64,000 nt of DNA, taken from NCBI GenBank assembly GCA_964057225.1, contig OZ059897.1, positions 8,432,001 through 8,496,000 on the forward strand. Reading direction: 5' to 3'. This document shows positions 25,423-38,039 of the stretch, piece after piece. Within the stretch, counting starts at the first letter, position 1, and each line of letters starts with the position of its first letter. The notes under the pieces were generated by a model. That model was not told the origin of the DNA and made no database searches. It saw only the letters and a program-made list of their open reading frames with translations. The translations under genes and the position numbers were made by a program. The DNA comes from Auanema rhodensis. Lineage: Eukaryota > Nematoda > Chromadorea > Rhabditida > Rhabditidae.

Positions 25423-25428
25423 AATAAA
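25423..25428 (+). terminator. ire-1: Candidate poly(A) signal of ire-1
   Basis: AATAAA on the plus strand about 590 nt after the ire-1 stop codon. It is the first clear hexamer I noticed, so the 3' UTR may be this long. Confidence 0.4.
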
Positions 25429-25472
25429 TGTTTGAGCTTCATTAAGTGTTAAGATATTTATGCGATTAAATA

Positions 25473-25478
25473 TTTATT
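25473..25478 (-). terminator. Poly(A) signal of the CCDC50-like gene
   Basis: AATAAA on the minus strand, about 15 nt past the stop codon of the CCDC50-like gene. Confidence 0.55.
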
Positions 25479-25492
25479 TTCATTCAATATGC

Positions 25493-27381
25493 TTAGCTTT
25501 GCTTGGGACGATTCGGGATTCCTATCAATCCCAATGCTAGGGCTGATGGTGGAGGTAGACCAAATTCATTATTTCTTAAAAAAATATTAAGATTGTTGGT
25601 TGTTAAGATTAGATCTTATGGATTACCCTTGGCTCAGATGATCAGTGTAATTTGGTCCAGTGTCTGTGATTACTGGTCCTAGCACAGGTGGTTGTTCAAT
25701 TAGAGAGTTACTAGGTGTAGGCGGAGGTATTGGTTGATTTGTTGATATAGGCAATGATGATGATGATGAATTGCTTGAACTTGATGGTGCTGTTGATAAT
25801 TTGCTCATAGCTTGAACTACATCGTTATAAAAAGGATTATTTGCTGACAGCGGCACAGCAGTCGGCCAAGGAATATCAGAAAATGCAGATAAGTTTGATG
25901 AAGTAGAAGGATCTGATGACTGTGTAGGCTGGATTGGTTGTGGGTATGTAGGGTTTAGAACGATTGGTGGCGGTGTTGGCCATTGTTCATCCTGGGAATC
26001 AACAGTTCCACTACGTGATCTAACACCAGCATTATTGAGACCAGGCAAAGGAATTCCTATAGGTCTGCCTTAAAACGTGACAAAATTATTTTTGCTTTGT
26101 ACAACTAAAAGAACTCACGTGCATGAATTTGATTAGAAACATTCATTTCATCCTGGTATTGTGGATTGTTCCAATCAGATTGCGATGGTTGGTGGGCCTA
26201 AAACACAATTTGAACTGCTACTAATGGCACGTTAGCCAGTTTTCTTATTGTTATTCAAAACAAATAATAAAGAAATTTAAAAGTATCTAGTAAATATTCA
26301 ATTACTTGCCTGATAAATAGGAAATGATGGTGCTAACGACGGAACACCGGTAGTCACATCTATTAAACATGCTTCACTAGGAGTTGAGGGAGGAGTTCGC
26401 GTAGCTAGTTCTCTACAAATATTCTTTAAAGAATATTTCTCTAGTTAGTAGAAATTGAATGAAGACCAAGAAGTTTGCAGGAAACTTTGCGCAATGTTTG
26501 CAGGACTGCTGATTAGGATAAACAAAAAGTACACGTGATTCACGTCGAAAAAGCTACTATGTTATTGCATGATGCACGAAGCGGTTGTTTTTTTTGAACT
26601 ATGAAATTATAAATATAAAATTTCCAAATAAAAAATTTCAAACAAATTTTTGAATTGTTTGAATGATAAAGTATAATATTTCTATTAAACTATATGTATA
26701 TAATGTATACATATATGCTTATAGTTTCCTTCATAAACCATTTCTATTTGTTCATGTGTTGTCGTACCCTGTGGATGCTAATCGTTTAGCCAATTCTTCA
26801 TCTATGCGTAGTTGTTCTTGTGCCGCCTGATGTGCACGACGATCTTCTTCTGCATATTCAGCTGCTATACGTCTTGCCACTTCTTCATCTGATTCCACTC
26901 TACAATAGTTTATAGGTTTTATACAGAAGTGTGAACAATATATATTGTTATAAAAGAGAAGTACAAACAGTGACTGATTCGCATATCGTCTCTGACGGGC
27001 AGCAAAATCATCTTCCAGTTGCTGAAAATATGATTGAATGATGTTATTTGTACAGATGGACAGAAACTATTATTCCAAATTTGGTTGTGGAATGATACCA
27101 TACCTGTTGATTTTTCGAAATTTTCACATCAGTTCCAACTAAGCGACGTTCACTACGATTCATGTCATAATGTCTTAAAATATTGATCAAATTATGTTTA
27201 ATATCAGCAATTGCCATCACTCACATGCTATACTCATCGTTCTGTAAACGCTCAGCAAGATTATGATCCAAGTATTCTCTCAAACGACTACGAACTAAAA
27301 GTTGCAAAGTAGAAAAGTTACTCAAATACAAATATGAAGACAATAACCTTCTGACGGAAGAATTTGCTCTTCTACAGGCAT
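25493..27381 (-). CDS. CCDC50 (Ymer)-like coiled-coil protein
   Basis: Nine exons, 354 aa: 27381-27348, 27294-27225, 27173-27104, 27021-26969, 26899-26768, 26412-26310, 26197-26119, 26068-25627, 25574-25493. Residues 12-120 hold the helical N-terminal CCDC50 pattern: DHNLAERLQNDEY, then QLEDDFAARQRRY, then DEEVARRIAAEYAEEDRRA and DEELAKRLA, matching the repeated A-x-x-L-Q/D-E-E units of vertebrate CCDC50, which binds ubiquitin and modulates EGFR and NF-kB signalling. The rest is disordered, P/S/N-rich, with a serine run, and ends in PPPSALALGLIGIP. Three acceptors are AAG (exons 3, 8, 9) and intron 6 is GC-AG. An acceptor lies one base before the ATG, suggesting a spliced leader. Orthology is by remembered pattern; the ubiquitin-binding role is transferred from vertebrates and unproven here. 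Confidence 0.75.
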
Positions 27382-28397
27382 ACTAAAAATAAAATTATTT
27401 AAATATTATATGATATATAGATGTATATATAGTTATTTAAACATTATTAGAAATATATAAATAGCAATGAAAATCAAATATAAAATTGGAAAATTGGAAA
27501 ATGAACTTAAAAGATTTTAACGAACTATCAAGACGGTGAAAATATAAGAAGAGGGAGATGTATCATGATTGACGTTTAAATCTTATGAGTCATACAACAG
27601 TATGTCAGCATAACCGAAGCGTAAAGCTACGTTGACCCAATCTCAGCTGATCATATGTTTCAGCAATTGATCGAAATCTGTTTGACAAACAGTCAGCAAA
27701 AACGAAATTGAGAAAATAAATTTAGATTCAAACAAACTGATCCTCAATCATCAGCTAGAAATGCCAGTTAAGCATGAGTCGTTGAGAACTCAGTCAATAC
27801 TTGCATGATATTCAACTTTAATAGTAATTTCGTATGATCTATTGTATAGAATTCAGAGTTTAGAGTTTAGAATCTAGAATCTGAATCATATACCAGCTCA
27901 TTGGAATGATATTTCATTTATAAATGATTGTACATTGTAGATGAATGAATACATACATACATACATCGATGTATATCTTATCAAATAAAATATTTAATAA
28001 TAATAAATTGATTGTTTCTGATGAGATATATACATAAACATTACATTCTTTGACTTATTGCTGAATTGGTCAAAAGCCATGAGAATACTCGTTGATTGCA
28101 ATTAGGTAACCAGCAAATTGCATTGAATATATTTCCCCCACTATGTAATTTCTGATGAAAAAAAGAGAAAATTCTCAGGATACAATGAAGAAAATGTTTT
28201 TTTTTATTTCGTAGGGCTATACAATACACTTATACAGAAGATGATTCAGTTTTAAAGCTATTTCTATATAGTTTATTTACCTTTTTTCCCCAAAAAGCAT
28301 CTTCTATTCAATTATTAATGGTTACAACTTTGCTTACTGTTTAGCCAACGTGTTCAATAAATACCTGAAGATGTGAGAATTATTCCATTTCTGTAAG
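27382..28397. other. Divergent intergenic region CCDC50-like / astacin
   Basis: Shared upstream region of two diverging genes. AT-rich, with short TA and CATA repeats (about 27950-27966). No exon or known regulatory motif is identified. Confidence 0.5.
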
Positions 28398-29593
28398 ATG
28401 AAATCCATCTTGCTGTTCCTGGTTTTTGCACAATTCTCACAAAGTTTGGCGGTAATTTCTCCCATCTTCATTCACTTTAAAGTTCTTAATTTCAGGGTGT
28501 TGTTTTGGAAAATGCTCGCTTCAATCGGCACCTGCTAAGGAAGTTAGCCAGAAAAGTGGATAGGGAATATGTTCTAACTGATGCTGTTAGAAATTTGATT
28601 GTAGTCAAAAAAAATTTTTTTTAATATTTTTTCAGAAACATGAGCCAATCAAAACATTAGCACGTCATGACCGAAACCTGGCTCGATTGAACAGCGACAT
28701 AGGGTGAGTCAGAGGGAGACAAGATGTTTACGTACATTCCAGTCAATATCTATTCGATGGAGATATGTTAGTTAGTCAAGAATTCTTAACTAATATAGTG
28801 GAAGATAGTGGACGAAACAAGCGTCAAGCTTACAAAGATAGGTATTACCCAAGTACAACTTGGTCAAAAGGCATTCCATATGAATTTGATCCTGAATTAC
28901 GTGAGTTGATACTTTCAACATGAGAAGACATCAAATTCTAGTCTACTTGAATAATAATAAAAGGTCAACATTCAGCTGAAGCAGCAATTGAAAGCTTAGA
29001 GAGAGCCATGGAATTCTGGCAAGACGAAACGTGCGTTACGTTTTACCCACGAAGTAGTGAAACTCAATACCTCTATTACACAGGTAAATTTCAATTTTTA
29101 TATAACTGAACAAAGAATATACAGAGAAATGAAAAGAAGAAAATAAACTATAAAGATATAAATAATTCAAATTTCAAACTTAACAATCGATGAAAGTATG
29201 AAAATCATAACGAAAATATTTAATATCTTCGCATATCGACAAGAAAACGAATCAGATCGATAAGAATTAATTGAAAGTGCTTTCATAAAACTTTTTTTTT
29301 TGTTCAAAAGAAGCAATTTTGAACTACTATTGAGAGCTTCTAGTGATAAAATTAATAATTGTTCATCATAAAATCAATTTTCTATTATATTGACAACACA
29401 GATTTTGAACAAAAACTTTAAAATGAATATAATATTTTGGGTTTGAAAATTAAATTTTTTTTCGAATTATACATATAACTAATCCTTTTATTAGATGAGA
29501 TTATTATTTGTGTATGTATTATTATAAAATACAGATTAAAAAAGACTAAACATATTAAATATAAAATATAAATAGCAATAAATGGTAAGTTAA

Positions 29594-29624
<31 letters not shown>

Positions 29625-31659
29625 CAGAGAGAGAGAGAGAGAAGTTAATGCTTGTTTGGTTTGAGATGTTAAAACATAGCTAAATGTGTGAATATTTTCA
29701 GGAAAATTTGAAAAAAAAAAGATTTTGAACGTATATGTTGTGAATTATTGTTTTTTATTTAATTTGAAAAACTAGCAATGAATAGCAAAACAAAATATTC
29801 TACAATGAATATTAATATTAAAAAGAAAAAATGGTTTTACCGCAATTGGTGGCACATGTCGTTGTGCTTTATCATTCCTGATAATACAATTATGAGGAAC
29901 GGTTGAATGAATTATAGATAACGTTTAGTACTTTTTTAAAAAAAGGAAAAGAAAAAAAGAAATATTATTAACATATTATTATTATTTTATTGAATAAAAA
30001 CAGAAATTTTGTAGGTCAGGAATCTGGATGTTTTTCCACTGTTGGTCGTGATACTACACAACCAAAACAAATAGTTAACATTGGACGTGGCTGCTATCAT
30101 GTAACTACTCTCATTCGTATCTTTATTTATATTTTTTAAACATGAGCATTTATGCGAATAAGCTTAAAGAACGTTGGAAAAAGTACATGGGAACGTTTTT
30201 AGTTTGGAGTCACATCACATGAAGTTGCACATTCAATTGGACTTTTCCATCATCAACAAAGAACTGATCGAGATAACTTTATTCGATTCATTAAAGATAA
30301 TGTTCCAGCTTCATATTTACAAAACTTTGCTAAGGTGTGTAAAGATTCTGTATAATTATCTTTTACAAGCTTTGAAACGAATGTACACAGATTCAATGTA
30401 CTTTAGATCTCAGCAACGTTCTTATCTTCTTATGACACACCTTATGATGTTGGAAGTGTGATGCATTATACGCCAACAGAGTTAGTTTGATTAATGGTAT
30501 GCCATCTTATCATATTCGTTTTCCAGATTTGCTATTAATCACTTTCAACCGGCTCTTGAAGCAATTGATGCAAATCTTCAAGGAACCATGGGATCAATGG
30601 ATAAGCCATCCTTCCTGGATGTGCAACTAGTCAATCGTCACTATCAATGTGCAGGTTAGCATCTAATAAACAATCGTTCAAAATGTTGAATCATCTAGAG
30701 AAGTGCAAGAATCAAACAGATTTACCTCTCTGCATCAATGGTGGATACGTGGATCCATTGAATTGCTCCATCTGCAAGTAAAACTATTCTATTAATAAGC
30801 AAAATGTAATAATCAAATTATCAGATGTCCTAGTGGTTTTGGTGGGGACCGTTGTCACTTGATTGAATCATCAGCACCTATGCCATGCGGCGGCTTATTA
30901 CCGGCCAGTTCAACCTTACAACGCCTCAAAATTAGTTTGAAAGCTGGAACAAAAAGAAGACAATGTATTTATCAAATCAGGGTTTGTTTACTGTGTTTTC
31001 TATCTGAGCAAAATCTTGATTAACAACTTGTTAGGCTCCGAAAAATCGTCGAGTAATGATTGGTATCGAGAAAATGCAAGGAAAATGTCAAGAAGGTTGC
31101 TATACCACGGGAATGGAAATTAAGATGAAAGGAGATTTTCGTCCAGTTGGATATAGGTTAAACATCATTTTTTCCAAATTTATTTGAATAATCTAACCGG
31201 ATCCTACAACAGATTCTGTTGCCAAGCTCATTCATTCCGACGAGTTTTATCTGTCTCCAGTGCTGCTCCTGTCATGTTTTTTGCTGTCAATGGAACATTA
31301 GAGGCAACTATCTATTATAGATGGGGTATATATAAACTATTCTGATTATACAAGACTAACTATGCTTTTTCAGTAGTTGACACTCCAGATGCTGAAGATA
31401 CAACTAATCTAACACAAGATGAATTGAGCGAAATATATGATCAGAGAAATGATGATTTTGGACTCGATATGCAAGTTTTGAGACGGAAAATCAATACCGT
31501 ATCTGATAATTTGAATGTAATTACAACTAATTCAATAAGTATTACAATAATAAAACCTAATTGCAGCATTTGAAAGCTCACGATGAAGATGAAGAAGCTG
31601 AATTACTGAAAGCCATCGGCAGTAATGGTGCTAGTGATTATGACTTCAGTATATATTAA
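28398..31659 (+). CDS. Secreted astacin metalloprotease (NAS family, EGF + CUB)
   Basis: Zinc endopeptidase, secreted as a zymogen. 15 exons, 543 aa: 28398-28451, 28496-28600, 28636-28703, 28743-28900, 28964-29083, 30015-30100, 30203-30334, 30407-30480, 30527-30654, 30699-30777, 30825-30981, 31035-31156, 31213-31325, 31374-31516, 31567-31659. Signal peptide 1-18. Propeptide with aspartate-switch motif FDGD (80-83) and a basic maturation site near NKR 101-103. Catalytic domain with HEVAHSIGLFH (zinc ligands H203, H207, H213; base E204), RTDRD after it, and Met-turn SVMHY (M260, Y262). An EGF-like module (about 309-345) and a CUB module (about 356-455) follow, as in C. elegans NAS subgroup III. 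An acidic helical tail closes the protein. Intron 5 is 931 bp with a GA microsatellite. All catalytic residues are present. I cannot say which nas gene this is. Confidence 0.93.
29593..29642. repeat. GA microsatellite in astacin intron 5
   Basis: Imperfect (GA)n tract inside the 931-bp intron of the astacin gene. Confidence 0.8.
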
Positions 31660-31919
31660 TGAAATTAAAATATAATTATAAAAATATATTTATTGATTAA
31701 TTAGTGTCTATAATTTCATATAAAATACCCGTTATTGAAGCAAAAAAAAAACAAAAAATGATATGATTTGGAGAGACTAAAATTAACAAAAAAAAGAGAA
31801 ATACAACAGGAATATAAAGAGAAAAGAGGACACGGCAATCAGATCATTTTTCATTGAGTTCACCTATAATTTAACTAGATTTCTTAGATATCATCATCTA
31901 GTTGTACATCTGGTTGCTA

Positions 31920-34613
31920 TTAATCTCCAAAAATATTTTTATTTGTATATTGATATTGCCTATAGCAGTTTTTGATTGTTTCAAATACTTGAAGACATGA
32001 TATGTATTCTAGAACATTAGCTGGTGTTGCCTGTAATAATCAAATAGTTTTCAGATGTTACTATAGGTGTTGAAGCATACCTGATGAGTTTTGCAGAATG
32101 GCATACATCTACCGCCGAGGAATGTTTGTAAACCTGCAGCTTGACAGCATGATGTATGGTCAGCCTATTGAAAAGGAAAGTGAATTAAAGTTCAGAACGT
32201 TATAACTTTTTTTAATCTTCAGAAGTGTATCTTTACCTTTGATGAAGCGCAATCATAAGCTTTTCCTAATTGAGGTCCGGGACACTGGTTTGTCAGGAAT
32301 GCTGAGACAAGCTGCAAAAGAAAAGCGCCTTTTATGAAAATTGTTCTAATGTTTTCAAAATATTTTTTTGAAAACAAATTAGTGAGTACTAACCGTTTTA
32401 TCAGAGAAAGCATCGAAGTCACAGAGCGATTGACATGTTGAGCTGACTTGCTGTTTTCGACAACATAAGGCTAATTTCTGATTTGGGTTTAATCCAGAAG
32501 ACGCCGAGGACGATGCTGATGCTGACGACGATGATGACATCATGCTTGTCATTGATGTTAACGAAGGACCACCAATAGTTGGTCGTATTGGAACGATTGG
32601 CGATGGTTGTACAGCAGGTTGAGTATATGGGCGAATTGTAGTTGTTTGATATGGTTGAGGTGCAGCTATACCCTTAACAAAAGGAATAATTAGCAGTTGA
32701 AGCTTGAAACAGCATAAGCTGCACTAACTTGAACAGGTTTGCTGGGTTGTGGACTATAGATGGAGTTCACCATGTGTGGATGATTTTTCATATATTCTCG
32801 CAGGTTTTCTGTTTTCGATCTTGGAATTGTTCCATCAATACTGATAAATCTGGAATAGCGTTGTTAAGAAAGCTGATATTCCAAGGTTTTTATTTCAAAC
32901 CTGGATTTCTTCTCTGTTACAAAAGTTTTAGCTGAAGGCTTATATGGCATAAAGGGTTGCTGGAAATCCATTTTATCAATCTGTGGTCGAGAATCAATAG
33001 AGAATTCTTCTACTGGAGGCTTCATATTAGTAGGAGGTCCTAGTTCTTCTCCACCTGTAAAACCTTGGTTTACAGCCTGATAAAGCTACTTACTGAACGG
33101 AAGGGGTGGAATTGAATCAATTTCTCTTGTTTTCGAGAATCCAACCCTGAGCGGGCTTTTGTGAATCATCTGTGAATCAATCTCTCTATGCTGTAAGTGT
33201 TGATGTAATGCATTTCATGAAAATTACACGCTTTCATACCATATAACCTTGGATAGGCATCTGATGCAGTTGTTGCTGTTGAGGTATAGCTCCAGATGCT
33301 GTCCATGGTGGATTACTAGTTCCTATTGGAAGGAATGGATAAGCAGTAAGATTCAACGGATTAGCTGAAGAGTTGTTTGAAAAAACAATGTTCTCTGAGT
33401 CATAACTCACTTATGCCAGATTGAGGTAGATTCAATAGGTTCGCAAATGGGTTTGCTGGTGGGAATCCTGGTGCAGGTGTCACTTCAAACAGCTGAGTAA
33501 AGAGGTTGGGTGGAGCTCTCAAAGGATCTCTATAAAAACTTGTTCATAACAGATTATTGGATAAAACAAAGGCTACCGTGGTGGGATTTGCCATGGCTGA
33601 GCGGGAAAGCGAACCAGTGAGGTTTGCGTGCGATCAACATTAGCCGGAGGTGGTGGTCTATAAAGAATAAATTTTCTAAACTTGAATGACAACGTAATCC
33701 AACCTGAATTGGATATTATCAATGACAGCGGGAGGTTTCTGAAATATCTATCTGTTTATTTAGAATTTTATTTCTTCCTTACGGTGTATTTGAATGGAGG
33801 CAGAGGAGTTGTTGCAACAGGAGGCAGCGTAACCAGCTTTAGCGGTGAAGGCGTGCCATAGCCCGTTTGACGAACAGATGGTTTTAAAGGCGACAAGGCT
33901 GTTTCAAGTGCATCTCCTCGACCGCCATTTACGACGATGTCTGTAGTTGATTCAGGTAGATCGAATCGTACAGCTACAGTAGTTCGAGCCGGTGGAGCAG
34001 TAACGAAGACGGGGTCAAGTGTTTCGACATCTATTCGACGACGTTGTTCATAAACTTCGAAAAAAATTTCTTTGAATATAAATTATGAGAAAGAATATAC
34101 CATCTGAATCCTCAGCGTTCACATTCATATACATTCGTTCTTTGGTTATAATTCTCTCATCTGCAAGAGGAGCAAAGATGATATCAGAAGCAGAGGAGCC
34201 ACGATGACGATTCCATCTCATAGGAGAAGAAGAATCTAAAATTTCCAAAAAAAAAAAAATAATTCTTATGAATAAAAATAAATTGAAAAAAAGAATTAGT
34301 AAAGGTTTAAGAAACAAAAAGTTAAGAAAGAAAAAAGAAATTACCTCTCTGTTTTCGTTGATCACGTTGAAATGATCGACTATGATCACCAATAACTCTT
34401 ACTAACGGATTATATTCCTAAAAACAAATAGTTTTTAATATATTTTGAAAAGAATAAATAATATTTGTTTATTTCATATATATTAATAACTTTTTTTGTT
34501 TAAAAAAAAACAACAAATATAGAAGCTTTATGATGTGAAATAGAGAAATAACTTACTGCATATCCTATAACATATAATGATGTTAAAACCAGTAAATGTA
34601 ACCAAATATACAT
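31920..34613 (-). CDS. Secreted proline-rich protein with C-terminal DB module
   Basis: 15 exons, 598 aa: 34613-34557, 34417-34345, 34235-34101, 34054-33783, 33738-33704, 33657-33577, 33529-33411, 33364-33240, 33169-33094, 33054-32901, 32849-32729, 32672-32394, 32311-32237, 32164-32081, 32030-31920. Signal peptide MYIWLHLLVLTSLYVIGYA (1-19). Residues 20-480 are low-complexity P/T/S/N/Q-rich with a serine/alanine run before the final domain. Residues about 486-598 show the nematode DB module: CC, CQSLCDFDAF, CPG, YDCAS, DHTSCC, CMPFC, YMSCLQVF, NCYRQ. The function of the DB module is unknown; proteins with it are usually extracellular. An acceptor TTTTAATTTCAG six bases before the ATG suggests spliced-leader addition. 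Acceptors of exons 4 (CGAAG) and 12 (TTAAG) are unusual. It converges on the astacin gene, 260 bp away. Confidence 0.85.
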
Positions 34614-37307
34614 CTGGTTCTGAAATTAAAAAAAAAGAAAAAAATGAAGAATATTTATAGAAAACAAGAAAAATGAAAGAAAGATGAAGTTTTACAAGCA
34701 AAGCGAACACATATTTGGATTTGAAGGTAAAGGAAAATCATAATCAGATGGCTATATTCAGCTTTTCATCTCATCTCAGGCAAGTACGTAGCTAAGAATA
34801 AGAATTTGAAAATCATCTGAATGTACTATGTAATACGGTTTCAAGAAATAATAATTCAGAAGAGAATATACACGTTTTTGGATAATAAATTAGATTTGAA
34901 ATAGTTTCAATGGATATATATGCACATGTACATTTTGTGGAAGAAAAAGGTCAGTAAGATGACGAATGGGTAACGAGTCTAGCGTACTTACTGAAGAAGA
35001 AGTATACAAAGACCATATCGGACTGGAATTCTGTCTACGAACTCATTCATCCAGCATACTCTCTTCATCCAGCAACGAAATTGACGTCGTCGATTGTTTC
35101 CGGTCCTTCGAACGGTATACAGATGACGTTACTGAGATGGAAAGCTTAACATGGCTTCACAATTTGCCTAATACAAACTAGCCAGCTAGCAAATTGACCA
35201 TGAGTCAATCGATTTAAGTTATGGTTCTACAAAGAAAAGACGGCAAAAATCTATAAAATTGAAAGATTTACAGTTGATATTGCACTATTAAAATAGGATG
35301 TTGAGGTGACAGCAACGGCAAATTGTAGGATTGAGAAGCAGTGAAAAAGCTAAAAAGAAGCTAGAAACGCCTTAGCAACAGTCCACTATAGCCAATAGAT
35401 CTTGCAATATCTCAGTTAGCATGGTGGGAAAAGACAGGCTAAATGTATTTAGCTGTCAAGGAACAATTGATGCAAGACAAATTTAAAAGATTAGCCTTCT
35501 GTTAAGCAACTTCTCTTCATTTGTGTTGACGTCGACAGATGACGCCAACGGTGTTGTCATGATGAACGCGGTTGTCTTCCTTCTTCATGATCATGGTCGT
35601 CGTCGTCATCGTCGCCGTTGTTATCGTCGCCTCTCCTAGTCTTCGCTATTCATCTACTCTGTCTCAGATTTCAATAGTCCAATGGATCTTGGCTGCTTGC
35701 TGTCTTGTCCCGTCGCTCGTCGATCGTCACATGCCCTCTGCTATCCAGATATGGACACAGGTGCAGAATGAAGAAGAAACGCAACGGGTTGTGTGAGATC
35801 TTAAACGATTGAAAGGAAAGCCAATTGATTACGTGATACTGTTCTTTGAAGTGTTTTAGTGTAGAATCACTAAAAGCTTTAAACTACAAAGATAAATCTG
35901 AGAAAATACTTCTTTCTCTTGTTTAAAAAAAACTTTTTATTCAAGAAGACGTACTGTAATCTTTCAAATGATTCATGTAAAAGGGGTAAAAGCTAGAGTG
36001 CAAATGTAAAATAGTAAAATGACGAAAGGGATTAACCAATTAAAACCAAAAGGAAAAGAAGAAAAGAGAAATATTGGTGTTGAAATCAGTAAAACAAAAA
36101 ATTTTGATATGTTTTTAATCTTATTAGCTTTCCAAAGATATCTTTTATCATTGTCAGTTTAGTTTTTTCAGCTTTTTTAAGATAAAAACTGAAATCAATA
36201 GCCAATTTTCTTCTAAATGACATGTTGACTAGCCGATACAAGCGGCTAACAAAGACAAGATCTTGCGACATATCTCGAAGCCCGCATGGTTGGGGTTGAC
36301 GAGAGGTAACACAAGAGATTGGGTTGAGAAAAGAAAATTCTTATGTATGTGATAAAAAAAATTTGGGGTTAAGCTGATAGATTAAGTGAAAATACGAGAG
36401 AACATCTGAGATAGAGTGAGAGAAAAAGAGAGAGAAGTACTTGGAATTCTGGTGTTGACGATGAAAAATATCTGAGATTCATCATAGAATGAAGAATGAT
36501 TATCATGCTCCTAGTAGGCTTTTACCCATCTATCTCAACATTTTTTTCCTTTGTGTTCTCGAAGTATCCAGCTTTTCGTATTTCCTTAAGCAATACATCT
36601 TCTACCCGTTTTTTTTTGATTTCTATAAGATGAGACGTAATGACTGAAGCTAATTTCAATTTTTTCCCATAAATGTTCGAATGTGATTGAATAATATAAT
36701 ATCATGGATAATCCGAATTAATGCTGTAAACTATGCTCAAGTTTTCATATAAAATATATTTATTATCTACGGAATATAAGCTTATCTAATAGTAAACAGG
36801 TGGAAAATCTTAATTTTAATCTCATTATGGTTAATGAATTCAAACTTCAATTAAAAACTTAATTTAATGCTTTAAGTGTCTTCAGAACTCTCATTTAAAC
36901 GGATTAAATCTCATATGAAATATCGATTAAATGCGAAACTTTGTTCATTTTATGACGTTCAAAATTTATTTTTTCATATAATTACCGTTTCATGGGAAAG
37001 TTCATAATTACCGGAAGCAGTGTGTACATCTTAACAAGCGTTGTCGGTATTTCCTTTTATCTTTACATGTTACCGTGTACCTTGTATAACCTCAGGTCAT
37101 GAACAAGCCATCATACATGTACTTTTCATAACAAAACTTAATGAACATGACAAGCATGAGAATGAAATTGATGAGAAAAGTTTGAACACAAATGGATATA
37201 AAAGTGTTTCGAACGACCATTCATCTCATCATTCAGCTTTGTGCCTCTTCTGCCAAGCCTCTACATTGCCTACTTGGCTCGCTTTCAATTATCCATTTTA
37301 CTTTGTC

Positions 37308-37346
37308 AACTCATCATCACATCATCATCATCATCATCATCATCAC
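37308..37346. repeat. CAT trinucleotide microsatellite
   Basis: Tandem CAT/ATC units in non-coding DNA; read in one frame they give a histidine run, which is not evidence of a gene. Confidence 0.75.
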
Positions 37347-37887
37347 ATCCCATTTCAGCAAACGATTCTAAGATTCGTTGTGTTTTCTTCCCAAAAACTA
37401 AATTTTTCTTTTATTATCCTATATCATATAATATTTTTCATAATAATCATACCATATACCATCTCACACAAGGACTAAAGTCTAAAGTTTACTTTTGTCT
37501 GCCAATGGTATGATATATACTATCATCCTATTTTTCTTTAAAACTTATTCTAACTAAACCAAAAAAAAACAAATCTTATCTTATATTCTTAAATATAAAA
37601 CAGTTCTCTTCTTCCCTAATTATTCACCTAAGTCTACTAGACTACATCATCTGTCCATCTTTTCATAGCCTAAAATATATTTTTTGATAATCCAATCATG
37701 TTCATCCGGGAGAAAAAAAAATTATGCTCACAGCATATTTTACTGACAGCAAGTCATGTTTTTGATAGCAAAATTCTATATATATATTGGATGTTTCAGT
37801 TAATTCAGTCAGCATTCACACTTCTCTCCATCTCTTTCCCTCTCAGACAAATCTTATTCTCTTCCTTCTGGACTACCTTCATGTCTC

Positions 37888-37888
<1 letters not shown>

Positions 37889-37936
<48 letters not shown>
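37889..37936. repeat. CT microsatellite upstream of the 190-aa gene
   Basis: Long (CT)n tract with one TTT interruption, about 100 bp upstream of the presumed leader acceptor of the 38040 gene. It could belong to a CT-rich core promoter or simply be a repeat. Confidence 0.7.
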
Positions 37937-38039
37937 GTTTGTCTTTTATTCTCACGTTTCGTTTTTTTGTTGGCTTTTTTCAATTTTTTTCCTCATTTTT
38001 TCATTTTTTTCAGAACAAACGTACTACTCACTACTAATC

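Larger units (their letters stand above)
24832..25492. other. Convergent 3' region of ire-1 and the CCDC50-like gene
   Basis: No coding exon seen. The stretch after 24832 is T-rich on the plus strand, as expected of a 3' UTR. Facing poly(A) signals are present at 25423-25428 (+) and 25473-25478 (-). Confidence 0.6.
34614..38039. other. Divergent intergenic region, DB gene / 190-aa gene
   Basis: No supported gene. A 71-codon frame at 34966-35181 (+) has ordinary amino-acid composition but no homology or splice partners. The region holds trinucleotide repeats (GTC/CGT near 35595-35630, CAT near 37308-37346), a (CT)n tract at 37889-37936, and T-rich blocks leading to an acceptor at 38011-38013 that probably takes a spliced leader 26 nt before the next ATG. 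Confidence 0.5.

Noticed and set aside
34966-35181. 71-codon frame starting MGNESS
   Set aside because: Ordinary composition but no homology, no splice partners and no promoter or poly(A) support.
35572-35796. 74-codon frame rich in valine
   Set aside because: It is driven by a GTC/CGT trinucleotide repeat.
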